Positions 44,625-54,665 of a stretch of 64,000 nucleotides of DNA are shown piece after piece; the stretch's first letter is position 1; every line of letters starts with the position of its first letter. The notes beneath the pieces were generated by a model, which was not told where the DNA came from, searched no databases, and was given only the letters and a program-made list of their open reading frames with translations. The stretch comes from Scilla litardierei. Lineage: Eukaryota; Streptophyta; Magnoliopsida; Asparagales; Asparagaceae. The position numbers and the translations under genes are program-made. The stretch lies in the NCBI GenBank assembly GCA_030789695.1, contig CM061142.1, positions 603,827,659-603,891,658 on the forward strand, in the 5' to 3' direction.

Positions 44625-46709
44625 ATGCCGCCCCGGACACGGCCGCGGTCGAAGAGAGCTTCCGCCAAGCGGAAGCGGTCGGATGATGCCGGCCCCTCCC
44701 ACGAGTTGGAGGACTCTCCTCCACCGTCTCCCACACACCCCATCCACCCAGCACAGCCTGCAGGCCCCGCACACCCCGCACAGCCTGCAGCGCCCACACA
44801 GCCCGCACAGCCCGCACAGCCACTCCTCGCCGCTCCACAGCCACCACCTCCGGCTCCACTGGTCAGGCCGCTCGGGATTACGTTCCGAGACGACGCACAC
44901 CGCGTCGTCTTCGAGCGTATCTCCCAGCGCTCGATCGTACCCTCCAGGTTTGCACACCTCGCTGACCTAGGACGCCTGGGGGTACTAGAGGGGATGCTCA
45001 CGTTGTACGACAACGTGGGCTGGCGAGATTTCTTCCAGGTGTCGGCGGACACGTTCACCCGCCCGACACTTGAGATTCTTAGTTCGATCGCCCGGACCGA
45101 CGAGGGATGCTCGTTCCGGTTCATGGATCGGGAGTGCCAGGTCACTCTCGATATGATGAGAGCGTTTTTCTCGTGGCCCGATGTCCCCGGTGCCGATCGC
45201 GGTTACGGCCCCACCCATATCCCCCCACCTTCCTTCGACGCCGGTGCCTTCTGGGCCCGGATTACGGGTCTTCACGCTGCCTTTGACCCTAGTAGGGCCA
45301 AGGCCTCGGCCATTGTCCATCCCTGCCTCCGCATTGCTCAGCGCCTTATGGCGACGACATTTTTGGCCAGATATGAGCCGGGCACGATGTCTACGCCGGA
45401 GCTCTACATGCTCTACGCAATGACACATCCCAGAGCTCTATCTAGGGATGGCGATGAGCTGGTCCCTGCCGTCGTGATTGATGTCGCGGCTTGGTTTTTG
45501 GACCGCATCATTGTATCGGTGGGCGCTCGCTCACCGATATGTTGCGACGGCCTGATCACCTTGCTTGCACTTATGACCAGCGAGGACTTCCCTGACGACT
45601 TGCGACGAGTACCGAGCCCCACTTCTTTGTCGATCGATGTTATGGCCCGGATGAAGATGCTTCGTCCGCACGGTGAGCGTCACTGGGTCTGGTTGCACGG
45701 CCCCTACGGGGCCGATTACATGATTCTTCCGAGCCCAACTCGGACTCAGATTGCACCAGCCCATGTTGACTGGCTCCCTGCGATGGATATCCTCATCCCA
45801 GCTGCTTACGTGCTCGAGGCCGAGGAGGCCGAGCAGGCCCACGCTGCCCACGCTGCCCCCGCAGACCCTGTAGCCCCTGTCGAGCCTGCCGCCCCTGTTG
45901 ACCCTGTGGCCCCTCAGCCTATCCCTGATGTTTCCACTGCTCCTGACACCTCTGTCCCCACCTCTGTCGGTGTCGTGAGTACCTTAGCTGAGCCCACCTC
46001 CACTGCTTACGCGGCTGTCACCACCACCACCGGCCCTCTGTCTGCTGAGCCTGTTTCTTCTGCACCCCCTGAGCACCCGCCGACCGTAGTTGAGTGCGGA
46101 GAGCCCTCTGTCTCCACTGCTGCCGTATTTTCCGAGAGTGTCGTGGCGTCTGTCCACACTTCTGTGCCACCGACCTCTCCGGCCGCCTCGCTGCCTCTTT
46201 TATACTCTTCTTTCGCTGCTGCTGCCTCTGCTTCTCACCAGCCGGTGCCCCGGCCTCACACCGAGGCCAGGCCCACATTTGCGAGCGCAGCACCTTTTGT
46301 TCCCTTCCCCGCTGAGCCCGTCACATACGCGACTCGAGTACGCCAGCCACGCCCTGCACAGCCCCGACCGGTGCGTCCCTCTGCACCACCTCCCCCCGAC
46401 ACTGTACTTCAGAGCATTCGTGCCCTAGAGGGGGCGGTGAGTGGCCTCAGAGGCGACCTTAGGACCCTGTCCTCCACCGTCTCTGCGATGGCTGACCGCT
46501 TTGACCTGATCCCCCAGATTCACTACTGTCTTACTCAGGTCCTGGAGCGTCTCCCGCGCGTACCCCCACCCACCCAGCAGGTTCCCGCCCACACTTCCAC
46601 ACACACTCGACCTGCTACCACTTCCACACCCACACCCGCTCAGCGGCCTGTCCAGCCACCACCACCACTTCCGCCTCAGGACGGAGACGGTGCAGCACCA
46701 CCTTCCTAG
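44625..46709 (+). CDS. Element C ORF3, Athila envelope-like / putative plant transposon protein
   Basis: 694 residues, open throughout. Basic N-terminus (MPPRTRPRSKRASAKRKRS), a P/A/Q-rich repeat (residues 50-80), a folded middle domain (about 90-390) with DNVGWRDFFQVSADTFTRPT, FRFMDRECQVTLDMMRAFF, RIAQRLMATTFLARYE and VAAWFLDRII, then a long P/A/S/T-rich tail with a short coiled-coil candidate (LQSIRALEGAVSGLRGDL). The middle resembles the ATHILA ORF protein family encoded downstream of pol in Athila elements. Its function is unknown, and I see no clear signal peptide or membrane segment. The basic N-terminus would suit nucleic-acid binding or nuclear entry. It sits behind its own palindrome cluster and TATA box. 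Confidence 0.82.
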   Translation: MPPRTRPRSKRASAKRKRSDDAGPSHELEDSPPPSPTHPIHPAQPAGPAHPAQPAAPTQPAQPAQPLLAAPQPPPPAPLVRPLGITFRDDAHRVVFERISQRSIVPSRFAHLADLGRLGVLEGMLTLYDNVGWRDFFQVSADTFTRPTLEILSSIARTDEGCSFRFMDRECQVTLDMMRAFFSWPDVPGADRGYGPTHIPPPSFDAGAFWARITGLHAAFDPSRAKASAIVHPCLRIAQRLMATTFLARYEPGTMSTPELYMLYAMTHPRALSRDGDELVPAVVIDVAAWFLDRIIVSVGARSPICCDGLITLLALMTSEDFPDDLRRVPSPTSLSIDVMARMKMLRPHGERHWVWLHGPYGADYMILPSPTRTQIAPAHVDWLPAMDILIPAAYVLEAEEAEQAHAAHAAPADPVAPVEPAAPVDPVAPQPIPDVSTAPDTSVPTSVGVVSTLAEPTSTAYAAVTTTTGPLSAEPVSSAPPEHPPTVVECGEPSVSTAAVFSESVVASVHTSVPPTSPAASLPLLYSSFAAAASASHQPVPRPHTEARPTFASAAPFVPFPAEPVTYATRVRQPRPAQPRPVRPSAPPPPDTVLQSIRALEGAVSGLRGDLRTLSSTVSAMADRFDLIPQIHYCLTQVLERLPRVPPPTQQVPAHTSTHTRPATTSTPTPAQRPVQPPPPLPPQDGDGAAPPS

Positions 46710-47033
46710 GCACCCTTGATGCCATCGATTCCTTTTGCCGTTGTGCTGCCCGTTTCTACTGGGTCCTGTTGCAGTTTTGCCCCCCCCCCCCCCCCCTCCC
46801 CTCACTTATTTTGGGTTTCTCATTCAGATCGTATCCTTATATATCTTTTCTGGGAGAGAGGGAGAGTTTTTGGTGACACTCTTATATATCTGTATCACTC
46901 CTATCTGTGCATGCATCATGTCTGCATCATATTTTCATTTCTTTATCTTTCTTTTTATTTTCATTTTTCTTTTCATCATGCATGCATCCTCACTTGCCCC
47001 TCACTTTACTTGTCTCTCGGTGTGCCCCACTTT

Positions 47034-47072
47034 GCACATTGAGGACACTGTGCCATTTAGCTTGGGGGAGTG
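47034..47072 (+). other. Athila 3' hairpin and G-rich tract (element C)
   Basis: Stem GCACATTG (47034-47041), loop AGGA, stem CACTGTGC (47046-47053) with one mismatch, then AGCTTGGGGGAGTG. Position and layout match the modules in B and D. Confidence 0.72.
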
Positions 47073-48652
47073 AGTTCTCACGTTCTTTTTCGATTTGCCA
47101 CCTTTATTTTTAGTTTTTCACACCATTTTTCGCTTTCGCACTTATTTTTCATCATTTTTCCTTTTATTTTGCCATGCATCACGTTTTTCTTATTTTTCTG
47201 TGTGCCGCATTGTAAATAGTTCTATTTTCCCTTTATTTCTTTATTTCTTTCTTTTTCATCTCATGCTAGAGATGACTTTTCTGTGATGATGATGACGTGG
47301 AGTTAGCTTATTCTATATGCATGCTATATTTGTCATGTCTTAGATTTTATTTCTGATATCATATGCTATGACTTGCCTTGCATCTAGAGATAGTAACCCA
47401 CACTTTTTCCACATGAAAATGGATGAAATTTTACTATTAGCTGAGTCTGAATATTCATATGTATGCCATCACAGAAAACACACCAAGATTCACGCATTGA
47501 ATGCCTATGTCTGGAGTACTGATTTCTTTTGCTATATCACTTCTATATGCATGAACTGTACACTTCACTTCAGGATGATTGAATGATGTTAGCTATGATA
47601 AATTTGGATTAGTTAGCTTTTTTGTGATCGAAACTGAGTAGATTAGATTACCCTGCTGAAGTTGTCGTGCATGTCTTATAGAGTGAACCGAGTGATATAT
47701 TTATTTCTTTCTCCACAAACCTTGAACATCATTTCTCTACTTTTAAAATCATTGGTGAATCTCCCCTTAGCGATTCTATTATATGGCATTTCCCCCGCTA
47801 TTAATTCCTAGCTCCAAATTTCTTATTCGAAAAAAAAAAGAAAAAAAGAGAAAATATTCTTGTATATCATTATCTCTCTTTGAGTTGGGATCGTTGTGTA
47901 TTTATGCTTTAGCATCAAAAAAAAGAGAAAAAGAGAGGAAAAATCCTCAATAAAAGATCCCATCTCACTTTCTTTCTTTCTCTTCTCTTTTCATTGCCTT
48001 TGGAGCTTTATAGGAATGGGGATGTAAATATTTTTTTATGCCATCACGCTTATGGATAAGCTTGGGGGAGTGGATCCGTTGATGTGTGAGAGAGTGACTA
48101 CTTGACGTTGCACGACAACCTAGGCTAAGTAATATTCTATACTCGGTGAGATTATTTCTAGCTTTACGAAATCCAAAAATCTAAGCCTAGCAATCATTTC
48201 ATGAAATCCATACTTTTCTATTCTCTCTATTCTATAGTGTGATACTCTTATACTCCTGATAGAAAGCATTCAATTGAAAAGTGTGTGATCTGTGATTTGT
48301 ATACCGCTTTAAATGATTCAGACGATGCTAATTATAAAATTATTCCGTTTTTCATGATTATATTGTTGTTCGTGGGTTTTCTATTTCTATCTGCACTATT
48401 ATACTATGATATCAAAATAAAATTCTTTGACATGTGTTTTTCATTCAGTGCATGCTATAAGAGTAAGCGGAACCCACGTCCTGAGAAAATGATCTAGTAG
48501 CTTACCTCTTCGCTTCTTTCTTTCTTCTTTATTTTTATTTCGTTTTTCACTCTTCTCCGTTTTTCATTTTTCCATTTTTTTCCGCCGTTTTCGTTTTGCG
48601 AATCCACCGGGTTCGCCTTTTACTTATCTTCCTCGAGGACGAGTAAGAGGTA

Positions 48653-48666
48653 AGCTTGGGGGATTT
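48653..48666 (+). other. Element C polypurine tract
   Basis: AGCTTGGGGGATTT directly before the TGATC of the 3' LTR. Plus-strand DNA synthesis starts here during replication. Confidence 0.8.
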
Positions 48667-50482
48667 TGATCACTCCTTATTTTACACTTTTTTACCGCAT
48701 GTTTGCATGCCATCTAGATCGCCCAAATCATGTTTTTCACGATATATCGACGATATTGCGATGCTTTTCACGATTTGTTGTTTTTGTCGCATTTCAGGTG
48801 ATTTGGCGCGATTTGGAGTGATCTCGAGATGCGCTTACTCTAGACGGTCACCGACGACCTCCCCGAGGGGTATTTTGCTGTTGGAGAAGAGCGGAAGAAG
48901 AACGGACGTCGCAGGAGCGACGAGGAGGCCAAAATAAGCAGATTGGGCAAGTTTTGTGTCCCACTCGGCCGAGTGGAGGAGCCACTCGGCCGACCAGCGA
49001 GACACCGCTCGGTCGACCAGTTCAGACACGATTTCTATGTGCACTCGGCCGAGCGACGGAGACCACATCGGCCGAGTGACGAGACCCCGTCCGCCCGAGT
49101 GGCGCCCAGACGAAGCCCTTCAAAAATCGCCAAGTTACTGTTTTTCGGCTGCCTGAGCTTCAGAAGACCCACTCGGCCGAGTGGATAATCCCGTCCGCCC
49201 GAGTACCATGAAGCCATCGGCCGAGTGACGACAACTCACTCGGCCGAGCCGCCCCCGAAGTGAAAACCCCTGAAGATCGATACTTACTGGAAAATTACAG
49301 GGTTTTCACTCGGCCGAGCGACTTATGTCACTCGGCCGAGTGCGATGCGCTGCCTGTAGCGAAAATTGCGGAAAACAGGCTGCGCAGGGGTATTTTGGTC
49401 ACAGTTTTTGGACGATTTTGGGGGCTATTTAACCCCTGTTTTTACCCTAGTTTTGAGAGCTTCTTCTTAGATTTTTTGCAGCTTTTTAGATTAACTTTTT
49501 AGCTTTATTTTGGAGATTGGAGAAGAGACAAAGTTTGATTTTTGTTGGATTAATTGAAGAACTCCATTGGTTTGCATCTCTTTTCCCTAAAAATTCTAAT
49601 TTTATTGCATATCTCAATATTGTGATGAATTCTATTGCTTATCTCATTGATTATTTTTGTGATCTTGCTATGAATTGCGAGTAGTCGCCACGTCTTAGGG
49701 CGTGGGGATGAACCCTACGAGCCCAATTTCATACTTGTGATGAATTAGTAGAAATTTTGCTAGAATTGTTACTAGGGATTAGATTGTGATTGATTTACTA
49801 CGGATGGCTAGGAATTCACATCGATTGGGATTTGCAAGAGATTGGATCCCAATTCGATAGGAAACCCTAGAAATCCGAATTGGGTTGGAATCGAATTTCC
49901 GTAGTATCGGTTTGCAAGAGATTGGACCGATACTAGGGTTTCCGATTTCAATTCCGCGCCAATACCCGTTTGCAAGAGATTGGACGGGTAGGAACTATCC
50001 CAATCTAGGTCGTGAGCCGAGTTTGCAAGAGATTGGACTCGGTGCGCGATTGGACGATGATGTTGATCCTAATGCTAGCTTCCCTAGGCTAGGGTTTGCA
50101 AGAGATTGGACCCGAGCCTAGGATAGCTATAGACCGGCAACAGCGCGAGAGCGTGAGCTTGGTTCTACATTTAGTTGCAACTAGTTCATCCAAAATCTTA
50201 TTCTAGCGATTTTGATACCGATGAACCACATTCATGAAATACGGTGAGTAGCGGGAATTCCCCATTCCCTAGACGTTCTTTATTTGATTTGATATTTTCG
50301 CACTTTGTCTGACGATTGTGACAGGATCGCCAAAGGCAAATTTCTCTCTTCTTAAATAGCCAGGTTGATCGGAGCAAGCACGGTCATTCGTCCTCCCTGT
50401 GTTCGATAACCCGCTCGCTGCTACACCGTGCACTTGCGGTAAAACTACAACCGTTCTTTTGGGTTACGTCCCGGAGCGATCA
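48667..50482 (+). repeat. Element C 3' LTR (1816 bp)
   Basis: Near-identical to 38667-40481. The palindrome cluster is at 48962-49342 with one palindrome mutated (CTCGGTCGACC). The TATA-like box is near 49425 and the TTTGCAAGAGATTGG array runs from 49829. It is followed by cgcct and then the rest of element E. Confidence 0.95.
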
Positions 50483-50771
50483 CGCCTCGGGACGCAATGC
50501 GGTTTGGGAAGCGGTTCGGCTCGGGACCAGGAGCGGCACGCAAAGCGGTTCAGCTCGGGATAAGGAGCGGCTCGGGACGTGGTTCGGTACACCTTGCCGG
50601 GGCAAGCAAGGTTTCAGGTATGTAGTTTAATTAAGCATAGTACTTATATTATTGTAGTAGCTTAGATCTATCTTGGGGTGGTCAGACCCACCTCAAGATA
50701 GTAGAGATCATGGCTAGTCCGACGTAGGACGGGCATAGAAATGTGCCCTAAGGGTCCCTCAAAACCCATCA
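50483..50771 (+). repeat. Element E, right part
   Basis: Begins with cgcct (50483-50487), the right duplication of C, then a GC-rich stretch with reiterated GCGGTTCGGCTCGGGA and GGAGCGGC words (50500-50590). It ends ACCCATCA before the aactc duplication (50772-50776). Confidence 0.75.
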
Positions 50772-50776
50772 AACTC

Positions 50777-51039
50777 CAAATTTTATGTGCTGTCTCCAAG
50801 CCTCCATTTTCATGATTTTCATGATCCCAAGTGGAGATGCACAAAGCCCTTTTGGCATGGACATCCATCATGAAATTTGAATTTGAGACATCCTAAGTCA
50901 CCGCATCAAAGATATTGTTCTTCCTGAGGTGTTTGATCATCTTGCGTCTCCATCTTGGGTAGTTTGTCCCGTTGAAGAGCGGGGGATGAATGGTTAATAG
51001 ACCTTCTTCTTGAGACGTAGATGAAGCGTTGAATGCCAT
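50777..51039 (-). pseudogene. gag: Element S Gag N-terminal part
   Basis: Minus strand from ATG at 51039: MAFNASS, then the copia Gag opening HPPLFNGTNYPRWRRKM and later LETAHKIWS, where the frame enters element E. One TAG stop lies in frame near codon 50. After E is removed with one aactc, the frame continues into 36555 without shift. Confidence 0.8.
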
Positions 51040-51062
51040 TGTTATTTGTATGCTTCAACCTC

Positions 51063-51074
51063 GCTCTGATACCA
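51063..51074 (-). other. Element S primer-binding site
   Basis: Minus strand TGGTATCAGAGC, two bases inside the LTR end (CTTACA-at-TGGTATC). Initiator methionine tRNA type. Confidence 0.88.
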
Positions 51075-51715
51075 ATTGTAAGGACTGTCTACCTTGCAAT
51101 ACTAAACAACAAACACTCTAGAAGGGGTAGGTGAATAGTGCAATGGCAATAATTGTGTAATTAAAAATTAAACTTGCAATTGCAGAATAATAAGTGCAAG
51201 AGAAAATTAATACACACAATCAAGAAAACGCAAACACGAGATTTTACCCTGGTTCCCCAACTTGGGTACATCCAGCCACACCAATATTTACTATAACCAT
51301 ACACAAGGTAGTGAATACAATCCCTACATAAGGGATACCCTACACAAGGGATTTGAACTCCCACAAAGAGAGAAACTAACTCTCACAAAGAGAGTAACAC
51401 ACTCCCACAAAGAGAGTAACTAACTCCCATAAAGAGCGTTACTGAAACAATCACAAAGATGAAATAAATACTCTTACATATGCCTTGATGAGATGAACTT
51501 ACTCAATAATGAATGCAAGGCATGGAAGAGGATCTCCAAGTGTTGAGATGTGCTTGATTGCACTTGGAGGATTTCCATTGAGCTAGCTTCAATTCATGAC
51601 GATGATTAGGGCTCAAAAGAGGGAAATGAGAAATAAGAGTGGCTTTTAAGATATTTAATGATCTTTAATGTTGATCAAGATTTTCCAAGAGTTCTAAATG
51701 AACTAAGCCATCTCC

Positions 51716-51725
51716 TATATATATG
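51716..51725 (-). promoter_or_regulatory. TATA box of element S LTR
   Basis: TATATATA on the minus strand, about 110 bp downstream of the palindrome cluster in transcription direction. Confidence 0.55.
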
Positions 51726-51832
51726 AAGCCAAGAAACCCACTTAAACCCAAGCAAAAATCCAAAAGAAATAATTCTGCATCGGCTAGATTTTGGCAGAAA
51801 TCGTCTTGGACATGCACCTATAGAACAAAGGT

Positions 51833-52084
51833 CAGGCAACTGATCAACGGCTAGATTTTCACCAACGGCTATAATCTAAGCCAGGACATGTGACCGTAGA
51901 AGACTACACAGACACCTGTACAACTGTGCAGACGCCTGTAAAGACTTCATCAGGCGACTGTCACATGGGATGGAATAGAGCTGAGAAATGTCAACTTACG
52001 CACTGGTGCATTCAGGCGACTGATGAACAAAGTCCAGGCGCCTGAGGATTGACAGGCGACTGTAAACTCTACATCAGTCGACTG
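51833..52084 (-). repeat. Palindrome cluster in element S LTR
   Basis: About eight copies of a CAGGCGACTG / CAGGCGCCTG / CAGTCGACTG / CAGACGCCTG word in 250 bp, upstream of the TATA box on the minus strand. Palindrome-rich LTRs are a reported trait of Sireviruses. Confidence 0.8.
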
Positions 52085-54162
52085 ACACACAATATAGAGT
52101 TGTAATGACATGTACTCACTATTCGTAATGCGGCTATGCGTATAGCAATTTCGGGTACCTGATTGGTTTTGTTGCTGTGTATGTGAGTCGTGTCGTTGAG
52201 TCGATAGGGCTGTAGCACCTTGGTTGCATCCTTAGCAAGCCAACCCCCGACGTGTGCCCAACTTGGATTACTGTCGCCTTTGGACCCCGTATCCATTGTA
52301 TGCTTTTTGTGCGCGTAGTCTTGTTCGTGCACATATTTATTTTATACAATGTTTGTATCCGAACCCTTTGGTATGATATGTCGTTGTGACCCTCTCGAAG
52401 AGTATTAAATTGTGAAATTATTTTGGAACATCATTTCACAGGTCGTTCCCCCACAATTTGACTTTGTTTGATGAGACGTCGCGATTTTCACTTTTGTCGT
52501 GAGGCCTTTTTATTTTAGTTTCTCTTCTCGTCGTCCAACTTGTGATCCGTCTTCTTAGTTTTGTTTCTCTCGACGGTACGGTCATCCCAGTATTTATCTC
52601 ATAATTTTTTAGCACCGTTTGACCCACTTTCACCTTTTGCCCAATCTATTATTTTTGACCCGAAGTTTTCTTGGTTTCTTTCCCCTAATAAATTTTATAA
52701 TAATATAACACCCTAAAATTTCGGTTGACTCAGCCCACTCATTGCTCTTGGCCGCACCCAACCCATGTAAGGAGAGAGAGAGGGTGTAACACCTTGTTTT
52801 GATATTTTTTAACATTTCTAATATGAAAAGAACCCAAACCCTATCTCTAGCCCCTATTCCACGTGATGCTATCAGCCCCTCTCTTATTTAATTAGCTTTA
52901 GGGTATTTTTAACCCTAGCCCACGTTTCTTCTCACAGCAAACACAACGAAACCGCCTCCTCACAAGTTTTCACACGCAACAACCCTAACCCACGAACGGC
53001 GGCCTCCCCTTGCGGTCAACCCACCTTCGACCTTGCCTCTGACCTCCCTTCGACTCTGTGCCATCGTGGGGCCCCACTGTTCACCGGAATCCGCCCGATC
53101 TGCCGCTGTTCGCGTAGAAATTCACAGCAGCAGCGGCAGCGGCCACCACCGCCGCTGCCTCCACCGCTGAGCCGCCACTGACCTTGCCATGAGTCTCCCA
53201 GGCCCTGCTGCCGACTGGGTTTCCCCCTCGGGCCTCCGTTGCTTCTGAAACAGTGGCATCTCGCTGTTTTGTATTCCCATGACGTCACAACACGTCGTCA
53301 CCTCTTCGCCGTCCCCTCTCACAGTTGGGATCTTCCGACAGCCCTCTACTTCTCCTAGGGGTGTTTCCCGACGTTACGATCATCCCCTAAGATGCTCAAA
53401 CGTCGTAGTCTCTGTGTACGTCGACCCGTTCGTCCCGGTTCGTTGTTACGGCTTTCCAGGAGCCGTAAAACGTCTATCTGTCACTTGCTCGCTGTTTGGA
53501 ATCTTGTTTGCTGATCTCGTCACCGTTCGGGGATTGGCGAGCACGAAATCTAATTTTGGAATCTGGATTAGGAGCGCGTTCTATTATTCCAACCCCTGGC
53601 GTCGCTACCCGACGCTAGTGTAGCTCTCGCATCGTGTAAGGGTAAATTTCTAAACACTTAGGACCCCCAATCAATGCATGCTAATGAAGATAAAAATCAA
53701 TAATTTAATTGGTTGATAAATCACTAACGAAGATAATATAATTTGGGATTGTAGGCTGGTGGATCCGAGCACATAGGTAGATTGGACTGGTTGGACGGTA
53801 TTTTCAGAACGACTGATTGCAGGCAAGTGAAACTTGCCAATTTATGCTTAGGGGCATGTTTTAGGCCATCTCTTGTTTTTAGCGTAAAAGAGACTAGGTG
53901 ACGAAATGATACTCGCCTAGACGCAACTTTAAGATCTAGCTTGACAATGAAGCTAGATCTGTCACCCTGCCATGTCATTCATGCATTTTTACCTGTCACG
54001 TATAATTTCCATATCTGTACGCTCTTTACTTTTGCGCTGCCATGCCTGTCACGTTTAATTTCCTTATCGGTACGCACATTAATTGTACCCATGCCATGCT
54101 ATGCATCCTGATGTCAATCCATGCTTGAATGTTGCATTCATAGTACACGCTACTTGTACTTG

Positions 54163-54385
54163 CTTGTTGAGGCTAGGCACCTGCATTGCAGGCACAAACC
54201 TATGCCAAATACACTTCCTGGCTCGTGATCCAGAAGCGGGCTACATGTGTTGGTCAAAAGCAAATGCCTGACTTGTTGAGGCTAGGCACCTGCGTTGCTG
54301 GCACAACCCTATGCCAAATACACTTCCTGGCTCGTGATCCAGAAGCGGGCTACATGTGTTGGTCAAAAGCCAATGCCCGATTACA
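54163..54385 (+). repeat. Two ~110-bp tandem units in element F LTR
   Basis: Units start TTGTTGAGGCTAGGCACCTG at 54163 and 54272. Both contain TATGCCAAATACACTTCCTG and CAGAAGCGGGCTACATGTG, with a few differences. Confidence 0.85.
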
Positions 54386-54529
54386 CGTGGAGGGGTAGGG
54401 TTAAGCGACCACTCAGCGTAGAAGTGTGCCCGTACAGCCACTTCAGTTGTAAGGCATAAACTCTGAGCATGACATGTTTACTTGACTTGTAAAATCCGTG
54501 TGAATGTTTTAGTAGCTTTGCTACCCATG

Positions 54530-54665
54530 CCATGTCATACTTGTTGCCATGTTATACTTGTTGCCATGGTATACTTGCTGCCATGTCATACTTGTTGCCA
54601 TGTTATACTTGTTGCCATGTTATACTTGCTGTCATGTCATACTTATTGCATTGTCTCACTTGTTG
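54530..54665 (+). repeat. 17-bp minisatellite, eight units (element F LTR)
   Basis: Unit CCATGTTATACTTGTTG with variants (CCATGTCATACTTGTTG and others), eight copies in register; the last two are degraded. Confidence 0.88.

Larger units (their letters stand above)
46710..48666 (+). other. Element C 3' non-coding region
   Basis: Two kb with no real gene. It begins with a 17-base C run (46780-46796), then the hairpin GCACATTG-AGGA-CACTGTGC (47034-47053), then AGCTTGGGGGAGTG (47059-47072), a second AGCTTGGGGGAGTG (48059-48072), the palindrome TCCTCGAGGA (48630-48639), and the final AGCTTGGGGGATTT (48653-48666), which is the polypurine tract next to the LTR. Confidence 0.8.
38667..50482 (+). mobile_element. 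Element C: young non-autonomous Athila-like element with gag-pro and ORF3 but no RT/IN
   Basis: 11.8 kb. LTRs 38667-40481 and 48667-50482, with perfect duplications cgcct at 38662-38666 and 50483-50487. The LTR ends are a near-perfect inverted repeat (TGATCACTCC / GGAGCGATCA). By eye the LTRs differ by about ten substitutions and one 1-bp indel, so insertion is recent. Order: primer site, gag, protease, deletion point where RT, RNase H and integrase should be, palindrome cluster with TATA box, ORF3, long 3' region, polypurine tract. It must have moved with enzymes supplied by another Athila element. Confidence 0.93.
36556..50771 (+). mobile_element. Element E: probable solo LTR (2.4 kb) split by element C
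   Basis: Starts TGTTGGGAGATG and ends ACCCATCA. Perfect duplications aactc lie at 36551-36555 and 50772-50776. Without element C it measures about 2.4 kb, has a TATA box in the + orientation and no coding region or second LTR, so a solo LTR is the simplest reading. The start (GATGTATGCCCTCGAGGCAA) is of a copia LTR type. I cannot exclude a short non-autonomous element with degenerate ends. Confidence 0.78.
34502..52100 (-). mobile_element. Element S: Sirevirus-like Ty1/copia, minus strand, split by element E
   Basis: Minus strand order: LTR from 52100 down to 51077, primer site 51074-51063, gag start 51039, gag interrupted at 50776/36551 by element E, coiled-coil gag part 36555-35934, linker 35933-35499, then undefined remnant to 34502. 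The gag frame is restored exactly when E and one copy of aactc are removed. The LTR end and its gggtgaata word, the gag coiled coil and the palindrome-rich U3 suggest a Sirevirus. The RT region is not in the window, so the lineage is inference. Confidence 0.7.
51077..52100 (-). repeat. Element S LTR, truncated by element F
   Basis: Plus strand starts TGTAAGGACTG and includes AGAAGGGGTAGGTGAATAG, the 3' end style of Sirevirus LTRs read on the other strand. Short repeats CTCCCACAAAGAGAG recur at 51358-51440. A minus-strand TATA box (51716-51725) has a palindrome cluster upstream of it (51833-52084). At 52100 element F interrupts it; the other part should lie right of the window. Confidence 0.7.

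Noticed and set aside
44460..45851. Long antisense frames opposite ORF3
   Set aside because: They mirror the GC-rich codon pattern of ORF3. ORF3 has the consistent domain and matches the sense strand of the element.
46780..46796. Run of 17 C as a special element
   Set aside because: A homopolymer of this length is most simply slippage or a sequencing artefact; no related feature in element D.
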